A stretch of 12,048 bases of DNA, taken from positions 1,493-13,540 of the forward strand of contig JAJXPD010000046.1 in assembly GCA_021641325.1 (NCBI GenBank), given 5' to 3'. The stretch comes from Opitutales bacterium. Lineage in GTDB: Bacteria > Verrucomicrobiota > Verrucomicrobiia > Opitutales > Intestinicryptomonadaceae. Made by a program: the position numbers and the translations under genes. Positions 6,553 to 12,048 of this stretch are shown here, in pieces; the first letter of the stretch is position 1, and every line of letters begins with the position of its first letter. The notes beneath the pieces were generated by a model. The model searched no databases and was not told the origin of the DNA. It saw only the letters and a list, made by a program, of their open reading frames with translations.

Positions 6553-7932
6553 ATGAAAACATTGAAAATAATATACATCTCGGCTCTCTGTTCCGCCGCG
6601 GCGGCTTCGGCTTTCGCCGCAAAGGACATATCTCCCAGGGCGTTCCCGTCGGGCGGAACGGTCTGCTATGTGGGCGACAGCATTACGCACGGCGGCGGCT
6701 ACATGCGCAACATAACGCTTTTCTACGCGACGCGCTATCCCGAGGATTTTGTGAATTTCTACAATCTGGGAATCAGCGGCGACACGGTCAGGCACGTCAA
6801 TAAACGCATGAAGTCGGACGTTCTTGCGGTCAAACCAGCGGTCGCCACGCTCATGATAGGCATGAACAACAGCAATACTTACGCCAAGCCCGATATGGAC
6901 GCCGCGCGCGCAAAGGCGGTCGAAAACAACAGGCTTGCGTACCGCAAAAACCTCTCCGAAATTCTCGACAAGTTTGCGTCGGCAAATTGCGGGGTAATCC
7001 TCTTCACGCCGTCGCCCTACGACGAGACCGTCAAGCTTGAAACGCCCCCGACAGTCGGCAAAAACGGCGAGCTTCGCGAGTTCTCGAAAGCCGTTTCGGA
7101 AGAGGCAAAAAAGCGCGGGCTAAAACTCGTCGACATGCAGGGCTACATGATGAAAATCAACGCCGAGCTTCAACGCGACTTTCCCGAAAAATCGGTATCG
7201 GGCAAAGACAGGGTTCACCCGCAGGCGTTCGGGAATTTCGTGATGGCTGCGAATTTCGTGCGCACGCTCGGCGAGTCCGACACAGTTTCGCGCGTTGCAG
7301 TCGATTTGTCGAAAAAGTCGGTTTCGGAAAACTTCAACTGCGAAGTCTCCGATTTGGAGTGCGGCGCGGACTCCGTCAAATTCACGCTTTCAGAGCACTC
7401 CCTGCCGTTCGCCGTGGACGGGGATTCCGAGTTTGCCGACAAGTATGTAAAATTTCTCGACGCCTACAACAAGCAGATTGTGAAAGTCGCGGGGCTTCCC
7501 GCGGGCGGCTACGAGCTTCTAATCGACGGCAAAAGGGTAGGCGAGTACTCCGCCGCCGCGCTCGATTCGGGCGTCGATTTGGGCAACAACAAAAACACCC
7601 CGCAGCGCGCGCAGAGCCTGCGCGTTTCCGCCGCCGCAGACGAGTTCCGCAGAACTTTCGGCACTCTCCGCGAAATCAACGCAACCGAAATGTGGCAGGG
7701 CTTGGACGATATCGCTTCGCCAGAGGAGCAGATTGCGAAAGTTGAGTCGCTCTTGAAGGGCAATTTCAAGTACAAACACCCCTACATCGTAAAGTGCGCA
7801 AAGGAATATAAAAACACCAAGCCGAAGCAGGCGGAAATGCTCGCCAAGACCCGCGAACAGCTCGCGAAAATCTACAAGGAGGCCCAGCCGAAGCCGCACA
7901 AGTACGAAATTAGGCGGGCGGCGGCAAAATAA
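6553..7932 (+). CDS. Secreted SGNH/GDSL-family hydrolase (carbohydrate-esterase type)
   Basis: The 459-residue protein begins with a signal peptide (cleavage near residue 22, after AFA), so it acts in the periplasm or outside. All four SGNH blocks are intact: VGDSITHGG with nucleophile S43; NLGISGDT with oxyanion-hole G76; LMIGMNN with N105; and KDRVHPQAFG with D219 and H222 as the catalytic Asp-His pair. Members of this group remove acetyl or other acyl esters from polysaccharides, and some act on lipids; the substrate here cannot be read from the sequence. Residues ~240-459 are an extension after the hydrolase core. They include a beta-strand-rich piece with AGLPAGGYELLIDGKRVG, a motif seen in polysaccharide-acting SGNH proteins of PVC and Bacteroidetes bacteria, and a Lys-rich helical tail. 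The gene may be co-transcribed with the envelope cluster before it and is separated from tatA by a new promoter. Confidence 0.88.
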   Translation: MKTLKIIYISALCSAAAASAFAAKDISPRAFPSGGTVCYVGDSITHGGGYMRNITLFYATRYPEDFVNFYNLGISGDTVRHVNKRMKSDVLAVKPAVATLMIGMNNSNTYAKPDMDAARAKAVENNRLAYRKNLSEILDKFASANCGVILFTPSPYDETVKLETPPTVGKNGELREFSKAVSEEAKKRGLKLVDMQGYMMKINAELQRDFPEKSVSGKDRVHPQAFGNFVMAANFVRTLGESDTVSRVAVDLSKKSVSENFNCEVSDLECGADSVKFTLSEHSLPFAVDGDSEFADKYVKFLDAYNKQIVKVAGLPAGGYELLIDGKRVGEYSAAALDSGVDLGNNKNTPQRAQSLRVSAAADEFRRTFGTLREINATEMWQGLDDIASPEEQIAKVESLLKGNFKYKHPYIVKCAKEYKNTKPKQAEMLAKTREQLAKIYKEAQPKPHKYEIRRAAAK

Positions 7933-7935
7933 CGC

Positions 7936-7963
7936 TTGACTCGCGCGCGCCCGAAAATAGATT
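7936..7963 (+). promoter_or_regulatory. Putative sigma70-type promoter of tatA, almost leaderless
   Basis: TTGACT (7936-7941, 5 of 6 consensus) and TAGATT (7958-7963, 4 of 6) are separated by 16 bases, in the 41-bp gap before tatA. Predicted +1 is near 7970, only ~4 bases before the ATG at 7974. If so, the purine-rich GGGAAA at 7964-7969 would not be in the mRNA and could not serve as Shine-Dalgarno. Confidence 0.55.
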
Positions 7964-7973
7964 GGGAAATCTT

Positions 7974-8243
7974 ATGAATAACATACTGATGTTTGGTATG
8001 CCCGGAGGCTCCGAATGGGTAGTCATCTTCCTCGCAATCCTTCTTTTGTTCGGGGCGAAACGCCTTCCAGAACTCGCAAAGGGTTTGGGGAAGTCGATTC
8101 GCGAATTCAAGAAGGCCACAAGCGAAGTCGAAGACAATATCCGCGAAGCCATGAAGGAAGAGGAGGTCAAGAAGGTTGACGTCAAGAAGTCGCAGCCTGT
8201 CGAGTCCGAAACTTCCGTTAAAGACGGCGACAAAACCGAATAG
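7974..8243 (+). CDS. tatA: Twin-arginine translocase subunit TatA/TatE
   Basis: TatA forms the protein-conducting assembly of the Tat system, which moves folded proteins with twin-arginine signals across the inner membrane with TatC (and TatB). The 89-residue product shows the whole family pattern. It has a short N-terminus with acidic E14 at the membrane edge, one transmembrane helix at about 15-27 (WVVIFLAILLLFG), the hinge F26-G27 followed by KRLPELAKGLGKSIREFK (29-46) as amphipathic helix, and a charged, disordered Lys/Glu-rich tail. The ATG at 7974 fits the usual TatA N-terminus; an in-frame TTG at 7962 would start inside the promoter and is rejected. tatB and tatC are not in this window, and none of the exported proteins here has a twin-arginine signal, so the location says little about its substrates. 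TatB is less likely given the short length and the hinge sequence. Confidence 0.93.
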   Translation: MNNILMFGMPGGSEWVVIFLAILLLFGAKRLPELAKGLGKSIREFKKATSEVEDNIREAMKEEEVKKVDVKKSQPVESETSVKDGDKTE

Positions 8244-8300
8244 CGCGGCGATTTTTGCGGGGCGTGTCCCGCGCGGAAATTCGGCCGATTTTTAAATTTT

Positions 8301-8359
8301 AAGCCCGCCGACAAGAGCGACAGCCCCACGGGGTGAGTTCAACTTCGGCGGGCTTTTTT
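8301..8359 (+). terminator. Strong terminator after tatA with long structured apical region
   Basis: AAGCCCGCCGA (8301-8311) and TCGGCGGGCTT (8345-8355) pair perfectly over 11 bp and are followed by a T-run to 8359, typical of an intrinsic terminator. The 33 bases between the arms are far more than a normal loop and contain an inner hairpin (GCCC around CACG with GGGT, 8323-8334). It lies between convergent tatA and the cupin gene. On the minus strand the stem is followed by TAAAATTTAAAA, so some bidirectional action is possible. A small structured RNA or regulatory element ending in a terminator is an alternative reading. Confidence 0.75.
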
Positions 8360-8448
8360 GCGCCCGAATTTTGCGCGTTGCCCGAAATCCCCAAAGCCGT
8401 GGGCTTTCCGTAGCGTCGCGGGCGGCGTTGCGCGTTTTTGTCGGGCGG

Positions 8449-8763
8449 CTACTTGCGAATCATCGTAAGCAGCATTTTGAAATTCTGCGTTGCCGAAAGC
8501 GCGTGCGGAACATTTGCGGGCATTATGACCGATTCCCCCGCGGAGAGCTTTTGCGCTGCGCCGCCGATTTTTATTTCGGCGACGCCTTCAATTATCTGCA
8601 CGAGCGCGTCGAACGGCGCGCTGTGCTCGCTAAGCCCCTGACCCTTTGCGAATGCGAAGAGCGACACATTTCCGCCGCCGTTTTCGATTATGGTTTTGCT
8701 GACAATTCCGCCGCTTTCGTAGGCGGCGCATTTTGCGAATTCGAATTTTTTTGCCTTTTCCAT
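8449..8763 (-). CDS. Small single-domain cupin protein
   Basis: The 104-residue product is one cupin beta-barrel. The first motif region is GLSEHSAPFDALVQIIEG (43-60) with H47 and E46 or D52 as possible metal ligands. The classical HxH is reduced to a single histidine. The second region, GESVIMPANVPHALSA (76-91), keeps the Pro-rich strand and H87. The chain ends FKMLLTMIRK, typical of this widespread ~105-110-residue cupin family, whose members have no agreed function. The metal site looks partial, so it may bind metal weakly or act as a binding or sensing protein. It is transcribed 30 bp after the phosphoglycerol transferase gene and is probably the last gene of the dgkA unit. No strong Shine-Dalgarno is seen before the ATG. 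The fold is certain enough to name; the role is not. Confidence 0.85.
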   Translation of the reverse strand: MEKAKKFEFAKCAAYESGGIVSKTIIENGGGNVSLFAFAKGQGLSEHSAPFDALVQIIEGVAEIKIGGAAQKLSAGESVIMPANVPHALSATQNFKMLLTMIRK

Positions 8764-8793
8764 ATCGACGGTATCGGAGCGGACGCCGCCGAA

Positions 8794-10632
8794 TTAACGC
8801 TTTTCGGATTTTTTGCGCGGCTCGGATTCCGCAAAATAGTATGCGAGCGCAAGGTATTTGCGCGTGTAGTTGGCGAGTTTGCGCGGGCATTGGGGAGAGT
8901 CGAGCGCGAAGATGTCGGCGTCGGTCTCTGCGCACAGCGGGTTGACCGCAGGTGTTTTGCGCCCGCCGAGCGGGAAAGTCCACGCCTTGTATTCAAAGCC
9001 TTTCGGCGCGAGCAGTTCGACGAGTGTCGGGATAATGTCGAGGTGTTGGGCGACTTTGTATTCCCGGTTTGCAAGCCCCGCGTCGGCAATGGCTTTGCCC
9101 GTAAAAATCACGGGCACTGCCGATTTTTCGGCGTAGCTTGCGTTCGGGGGAAAATTGCGCGAGGGGTGGTCTCCCGTGATGATTACGAGCGAGTCGGGAT
9201 ATTTCTTCGTGATTTCGCGGACGAACCTGCCGATTTCCCTGTCGGCGTACCACATGTGGTACATGCGCACTTCGTCGTCGTTTTTCAGCTCGCGGGGACA
9301 GCCCTCGGCTTTCAGGTCGATGTCGTAGGGCGGGTGGTTCGAGACGCTCAAAAACATGTTGAAAGAGTAGGGCGGGAAGTCCGTTTTCAGCAGGAAATCG
9401 ACAAGTTCGGCGTCGCACACGCCCCATTCCGCCTCGGAGTAGTGCCCTCCCATGGAGTCGCCGCCGACGGCGTTGTCGAAGCCGTTGAATTTGGCGAAGT
9501 CGCCAATCTGCATCCACGAGGTCGTGCCTGCCGAGAAAAATGTCGAGGTGTAGCCGAGGCGTTTTAGAATCGCGGCGGGGGCGCAGTCGTTGCGCGACGG
9601 TCGAATGCCGCGCACGTCAAGCCCCGTGTACGGAATGCCGCTAATCAGCGAAGACAGCGACGCCATTGTGCCCCCGCCCGACGACAGCGCGCGTTGGCAG
9701 AAAAGCGACTTGCCGTAAAGGGCGCGGGTTTCGGGCATGATTGCGTATTCGGAAAATTTGTCGTAGGTCGGCCACGCCGAGTGGCTTTCGCCCACGAAAA
9801 GGAAAATTCGCTTGGGGAGCGATTTCAGCGGCGAGCCTTTCGCCCTGCGGCAAAGCGCGGCGTCGAAGTTTTCCGCGCCGAAAATTTCGCGCAGGAACGC
9901 GGGAATGTCCGCCTCTGTGGCGTTGAACTCCGAAAGCCCGACTGCAAGCGCCGATTTTGCGAAGCGCGAAATCTCGTTTTGCAGGCAGTAGGCGGAGGAG
10001 GGAATCAACGCGTTGAGGAAGTCGGAGCGTTCCACCGCGACGTCGCGCATGCGCAGCCCGTCCGCCCGCCAGCCGCGCATTGCGGGCACTATTATGCAAA
10101 GCGCGAAAGCCGTCGCGGCGATGTTCGTCTTCCAGCCCGCCTCTATTTTCGACTTGTCTATGAGAGTGAAAATTTTTCCGAACCCGAAAAGCGCGCCGAG
10201 CGAAACGCCGATTGTCCCGAAGAAAATTGTAAGCACCGGATACGCCTTCCAAATGGAGGCGAGAATCGCGTGGCGGTCGTCGAAAAGAATTCCGAAGACC
10301 CAGTAGTTGAACTGGCTTTTGTACTCGCGGAAAAAGCAGACGTTGATAACGGCAATCAGCGCGGACACGACCGTCGCGAGCGCGGCGTAGCGCACTTTTG
10401 TTTTCGCCGCAAAATCGCGTTCGCCCGCCGCAAGCCCCAGGAGAGTCAGCGCGAATGTAGGCAGTATAATGTAGGCTGCGGTCATCGTGTCGAAGCGGAG
10501 CGACATTCCGAACCAGTCGGGCGAGGGGGTCGCCCCGTTTGCGTTGAAGCCCGCAAGCAGCGCGAGCCTGCCCGCAAAATAGACGGCAAGCAGGGTCGCG
10601 AACAAAACGGCGTCTTTGGCGAGGTTCTTCAC
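8794..10632 (-). CDS. LtaS/OpgB-type phosphoglycerol transferase (sulfatase-superfamily membrane enzyme)
   Basis: From the GTG at 10632 the protein has 612 residues. About five membrane helices (near 8-28, 50-70, 82-102, 129-151 and 171-186) precede an extracytoplasmic alkaline-phosphatase-superfamily domain, the layout of LTA synthases and OpgB. The catalytic set is visible: E282 in LFVGESHS, nucleophile T322 in SSGGGTMASL, H433 in SNHPPYD, and D488-H489 in ITGDHP. Known members transfer phosphoglycerol (or phosphoethanolamine) from a membrane lipid to an acceptor glycan; the acceptor here is unknown. The adjoining dgkA favours phosphatidylglycerol as donor, since diacylglycerol would be the by-product. 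The start is inferred: the frame is open further upstream, but that part is a shadow of dgkA, and the GTG lies 4 bases after the dgkA stop. An in-frame TTG at 10656 is an alternative. The first helix begins right after the GTG. Confidence 0.88.
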   Translation of the reverse strand: MKNLAKDAVLFATLLAVYFAGRLALLAGFNANGATPSPDWFGMSLRFDTMTAAYIILPTFALTLLGLAAGERDFAAKTKVRYAALATVVSALIAVINVCFFREYKSQFNYWVFGILFDDRHAILASIWKAYPVLTIFFGTIGVSLGALFGFGKIFTLIDKSKIEAGWKTNIAATAFALCIIVPAMRGWRADGLRMRDVAVERSDFLNALIPSSAYCLQNEISRFAKSALAVGLSEFNATEADIPAFLREIFGAENFDAALCRRAKGSPLKSLPKRIFLFVGESHSAWPTYDKFSEYAIMPETRALYGKSLFCQRALSSGGGTMASLSSLISGIPYTGLDVRGIRPSRNDCAPAAILKRLGYTSTFFSAGTTSWMQIGDFAKFNGFDNAVGGDSMGGHYSEAEWGVCDAELVDFLLKTDFPPYSFNMFLSVSNHPPYDIDLKAEGCPRELKNDDEVRMYHMWYADREIGRFVREITKKYPDSLVIITGDHPSRNFPPNASYAEKSAVPVIFTGKAIADAGLANREYKVAQHLDIIPTLVELLAPKGFEYKAWTFPLGGRKTPAVNPLCAETDADIFALDSPQCPRKLANYTRKYLALAYYFAESEPRKKSEKR

Positions 10633-10636
10633 GGCG

Positions 10637-10996
10637 TCAGAAAACGAATACGACAATCCAGCAGACGGCGATGTTTGCGAGCGCAATGAACACCGCCGCG
10701 CTTCCCGCGTCCTTTGCGAACTTCGCGAGCGGGTGGAAGTTCGGCGAGACCAAATCGACGCATTTTTCGACTGCGGAATTGAGAATTTCGGCAATCAGCA
10801 AAACGAAAAGCGGAATCACGAGCGCGCAGCGTTCGGCTTTCGAAACGTCGGCGGCGAATGCGACGCAAAGCAGAACCGCCGCAAGAAGGCAGTCTTGCCT
10901 GAACGCCGCTTCCGAGCGGAACGCGGCGCGCAGCCCGTCGAGCGAGTTTTTTGTGGCTGCTATCAGCCTTTCTATTCCCGTTTTCCCGTTTTTCAT
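10637..10996 (-). CDS. dgkA: Diacylglycerol kinase, proteobacterial DgkA type
   Basis: DgkA is a small trimeric inner-membrane enzyme that phosphorylates diacylglycerol to phosphatidic acid with ATP. The 119-residue product aligns closely along its length with E. coli DgkA. GLRAAFRSEAAFRQ (21-34) contains E29 (E28 in E. coli). AEILNSAVEKCVDLVSP (69-85) contains E70 and E77, equivalent to catalytic/metal E69 and E76. HPLAKFAKDAGSAAV (88-102) contains the conserved Lys-Asp pair K95-D96. Three membrane helices are evident, about 36-49, 57-76 and 100-118. Gram-positive-type undecaprenol kinases are related, but the N-terminal match favours diacylglycerol. The gene is followed after 4 bases by the phosphoglycerol transferase, a coupling that makes sense because that enzyme type generates diacylglycerol. 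Upstream, only 57 bp separate it from purC, and an intrinsic terminator fills most of that gap. Confidence 0.93.
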   Translation of the reverse strand: MKNGKTGIERLIAATKNSLDGLRAAFRSEAAFRQDCLLAAVLLCVAFAADVSKAERCALVIPLFVLLIAEILNSAVEKCVDLVSPNFHPLAKFAKDAGSAAVFIALANIAVCWIVVFVF

Positions 10997-11011
10997 TTTG
11001 CGTTTGCGTCC

Positions 11012-11039
11012 AAAAAAAGCCGCCCGCTTGGACGGCTTT
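11012..11039 (-). terminator. Intrinsic terminator of purC
   Basis: On the minus strand GCCGTCC and GGGCGGC (11036-11019) form a 7-bp stem with one G-T pair and a 4-base AAGC loop, followed by seven T (11018-11012). It begins 15 bases after the purC stop and ends only 15 bases before the dgkA ATG. No promoter-like pair fits between it and dgkA, so dgkA expression may depend on partial read-through or on a promoter inside purC. Confidence 0.8.
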
Positions 11040-11053
11040 CGGAAAGTAATTTG

Positions 11054-11950
11054 CTATTCGCCCATCAGTTTTGTGAGGGCGGTCGAGTAGCACTTGATTG
11101 TGTTTTGCACCACTTCTTCGGGCAGCGCGGGCGCGGGCGGCTGTTTGTTCCAGCCGATTGATTCGAGATAGTCGCGCACATACTGCTTGTCGTACGAAGC
11201 CTGCGAGCGGCCGATTTCGTACTTGTCGGCGGGCCAATAGCGGGACGAGTCGGGCGTGAGCACTTCGTCTATGAGGTAGACTTTGCCGTTCGCGTCCGTA
11301 CCGAATTCGAACTTCGTGTCGGCGAGGATTATTCCGCACTGCGCCGCCTTCTTTTCGCCCATGTTGTAGAGCGCGAGGCTTGCGTCCCTAATCTGTTTGA
11401 AGATTTCCGAGCCGAGCAGTTTTTCGCATTCGGCGTTGGTGATGGGCATGTCGTGCCCCTCCGCCGCTTTTGTCGTGGGGGTGAAGAGCGGTTCGGGGAG
11501 CTTCTGGCTTTCTTTCAGCCCCGCGGGAAGCTCGAACTCGAACAGCTTGCCCGTCTGCGAGTATTCCTTCCAGCCGCTGCCCGCAAGGTAGCCGCGGGCG
11601 ATTGCCTCAATCGGCATGGGCTTGAGCTTCTTTACAATCATCGAGCGGTCGACGAGTTCGGGGCGGCCTTTGAGCAGTTCCGCGACGCGTTCGGCGTGGT
11701 TTTCGACGAGGTGCGTGGGCATGAATTTAGCCGCCTGTTCGAACCACCAGAGGCTGATTTGCGTGAGCAGCACGCCTTTGCCAGGGACGCCATTGGGCAT
11801 GATTGAGTCGAACGCCGAAATGCGGTCGGTGGCGACGATGAGCAGTTCGTCTCCGAGGTCGAAATTTTCTCTTACTTTGCCTTTCGCGATTTTCTCGAAG
11901 GGCAGGTTGTCAACCGTCATGAGCGGTTCGGTGGGAAGTTTGAATTTCAT
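11054..11950 (-). CDS. purC: Phosphoribosylaminoimidazole-succinocarboxamide synthase (SAICAR synthetase)
   Basis: PurC joins CAIR and L-aspartate with ATP to form SAICAR, a step of de novo purine synthesis in the cytoplasm. The 298-residue product is the longer, ADE1-like form, not the ~237-residue E. coli form. Both family signatures are present: PMPIEAIARGYLAGSG (111-126) and LADTKFEFG (209-217). The N-terminal ATP-binding part contains IAKGKVRENFDLG (21-33) and VATDRISAFDSIMPNG (39-54). Near the C-terminus, DEVLTPDSSRYWP is the expected aspartate/CAIR-site segment. The ATG at 11950 gives the usual N-terminus; an internal ATG at 11920 is also possible. Neither has a Shine-Dalgarno, but a promoter lies directly before 11950. 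It has no purine-gene neighbours here and is closed by its own terminator, so it looks monocistronic apart from possible read-through into dgkA. Confidence 0.96.
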   Translation of the reverse strand: MKFKLPTEPLMTVDNLPFEKIAKGKVRENFDLGDELLIVATDRISAFDSIMPNGVPGKGVLLTQISLWWFEQAAKFMPTHLVENHAERVAELLKGRPELVDRSMIVKKLKPMPIEAIARGYLAGSGWKEYSQTGKLFEFELPAGLKESQKLPEPLFTPTTKAAEGHDMPITNAECEKLLGSEIFKQIRDASLALYNMGEKKAAQCGIILADTKFEFGTDANGKVYLIDEVLTPDSSRYWPADKYEIGRSQASYDKQYVRDYLESIGWNKQPPAPALPEEVVQNTIKCYSTALTKLMGE

Positions 11951-11957
11951 GACGCGG

Positions 11958-11986
11958 ATAACACAATTTTTGCGCGGAAAAATCAA
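11958..11986 (-). promoter_or_regulatory. Putative purC promoter placed directly at the start codon
   Basis: On the minus strand TTGATT (11986-11981) and TGTTAT (11963-11958) are 17 bases apart, each matching 4 of 6 consensus bases. Predicted +1 is about 11951, one base before the ATG at 11950, which suggests a leaderless mRNA. The motif matches are moderate. The rest of the region up to the right edge (11987-12048) shows no gene I can support; another TTGACG-like box occurs near 12020. Confidence 0.4.
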
Positions 11987-12048
11987 GACAATTCGTCCGC
12001 CCGCTCCGATAGGCTCTTGCGTCAAAAAAATGGGGCGCGGGGCAATCG

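Noticed and set aside
7962..7973. TTG start for tatA
   Set aside because: It lies inside the predicted -10 box. The ATG at 7974 gives the normal TatA N-terminus.
8393..8407. Small palindrome AAAGCC-GTG-GGCTTT as terminator for the cupin operon
   Set aside because: The 6-bp stem has no T-run on either strand and a 3-base loop. It may be chance, and the 8301-8359 element is the better candidate.
8371..9567. 398-residue plus-strand open frame over the cupin and transferase genes
   Set aside because: It crosses the catalytic region of the LtaS-type enzyme and the full cupin on the opposite strand, and has no domain features of its own.
9694..10689. 331-residue plus-strand open frame opposite the transferase
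   Set aside because: Opposes conserved membrane helices and catalytic residues of the minus-strand enzyme; composition is shadow-like.
10633..10794. Longer N-terminus for the phosphoglycerol transferase
   Set aside because: The in-frame extension lies inside dgkA and encodes a Ser/Arg-rich stretch unlike any family N-terminus. The first membrane helix follows directly after the GTG at 10632.

Overview
This window looks like ordinary chromosome of a GC-rich, Gram-negative-type bacterium. I place it tentatively in the Verrucomicrobiota (Opitutales-like) or a neighbouring PVC lineage. The grounds are indirect: many exported proteins with no familiar relatives, a secreted SGNH carbohydrate-esterase-type hydrolase with the C-terminal extension common in PVC and Bacteroidetes, a short TatA with an FGAKRLPELAKGLGK-type hinge, and TTGACT/TAGATT-like promoter elements. 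No rRNA or other phylogenetic marker is present, so this is inference. I see no tRNA, rRNA, CRISPR array, insertion sequence or phage gene, and codon use looks even throughout.

Left part (1-7932). A truncated exported protein leaves the left edge on the minus strand. Divergent from it, and separated by about 60 bp, runs a plus-strand series: an ABCG/White-type half transporter (295-1995), a small membrane-anchored OB-fold-like protein (2066-2437), a large exported TPR-like protein (2448-4370), a membrane-anchored protein that resembles YpmS/DUF2140 only in outline (4378-4947), and an exported protein that looks like a degenerate, catalytically dead gluzincin-type peptidase (4944-6515). From 2066 onward the genes are 10 bp apart, 7 bp apart and then overlap by 4 bp, so they are almost certainly co-expressed. 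An SGNH hydrolase (6553-7932) follows after 37 bp. The five-gene envelope cluster is the best candidate here for an undescribed system, but its function cannot be read from the sequence.

Middle (7933-8448). A stand-alone tatA has its own promoter and ends at a strong terminator with a perfect 11-bp stem and an unusually long, folded apical region. The terminator lies between convergent gene sets.

Right part (8449-12048, all minus strand). In transcription order these are purC (SAICAR synthase, de novo purine synthesis), an intrinsic terminator, dgkA (diacylglycerol kinase), an LtaS/OpgB-type phosphoglycerol transferase, and a small cupin. The dgkA-transferase pair makes biochemical sense: enzymes of the LtaS/OpgB type release diacylglycerol from phosphatidylglycerol, and DgkA rephosphorylates it for recycling.

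A recurring feature is that promoter-proximal genes (left exported protein, tatA, purC) have -10 elements only about 7-11 bases before the start codon and no usable Shine-Dalgarno sequence. Downstream genes such as 2448 and 6553 do have one. This suggests leaderless or near-leaderless translation for first genes.
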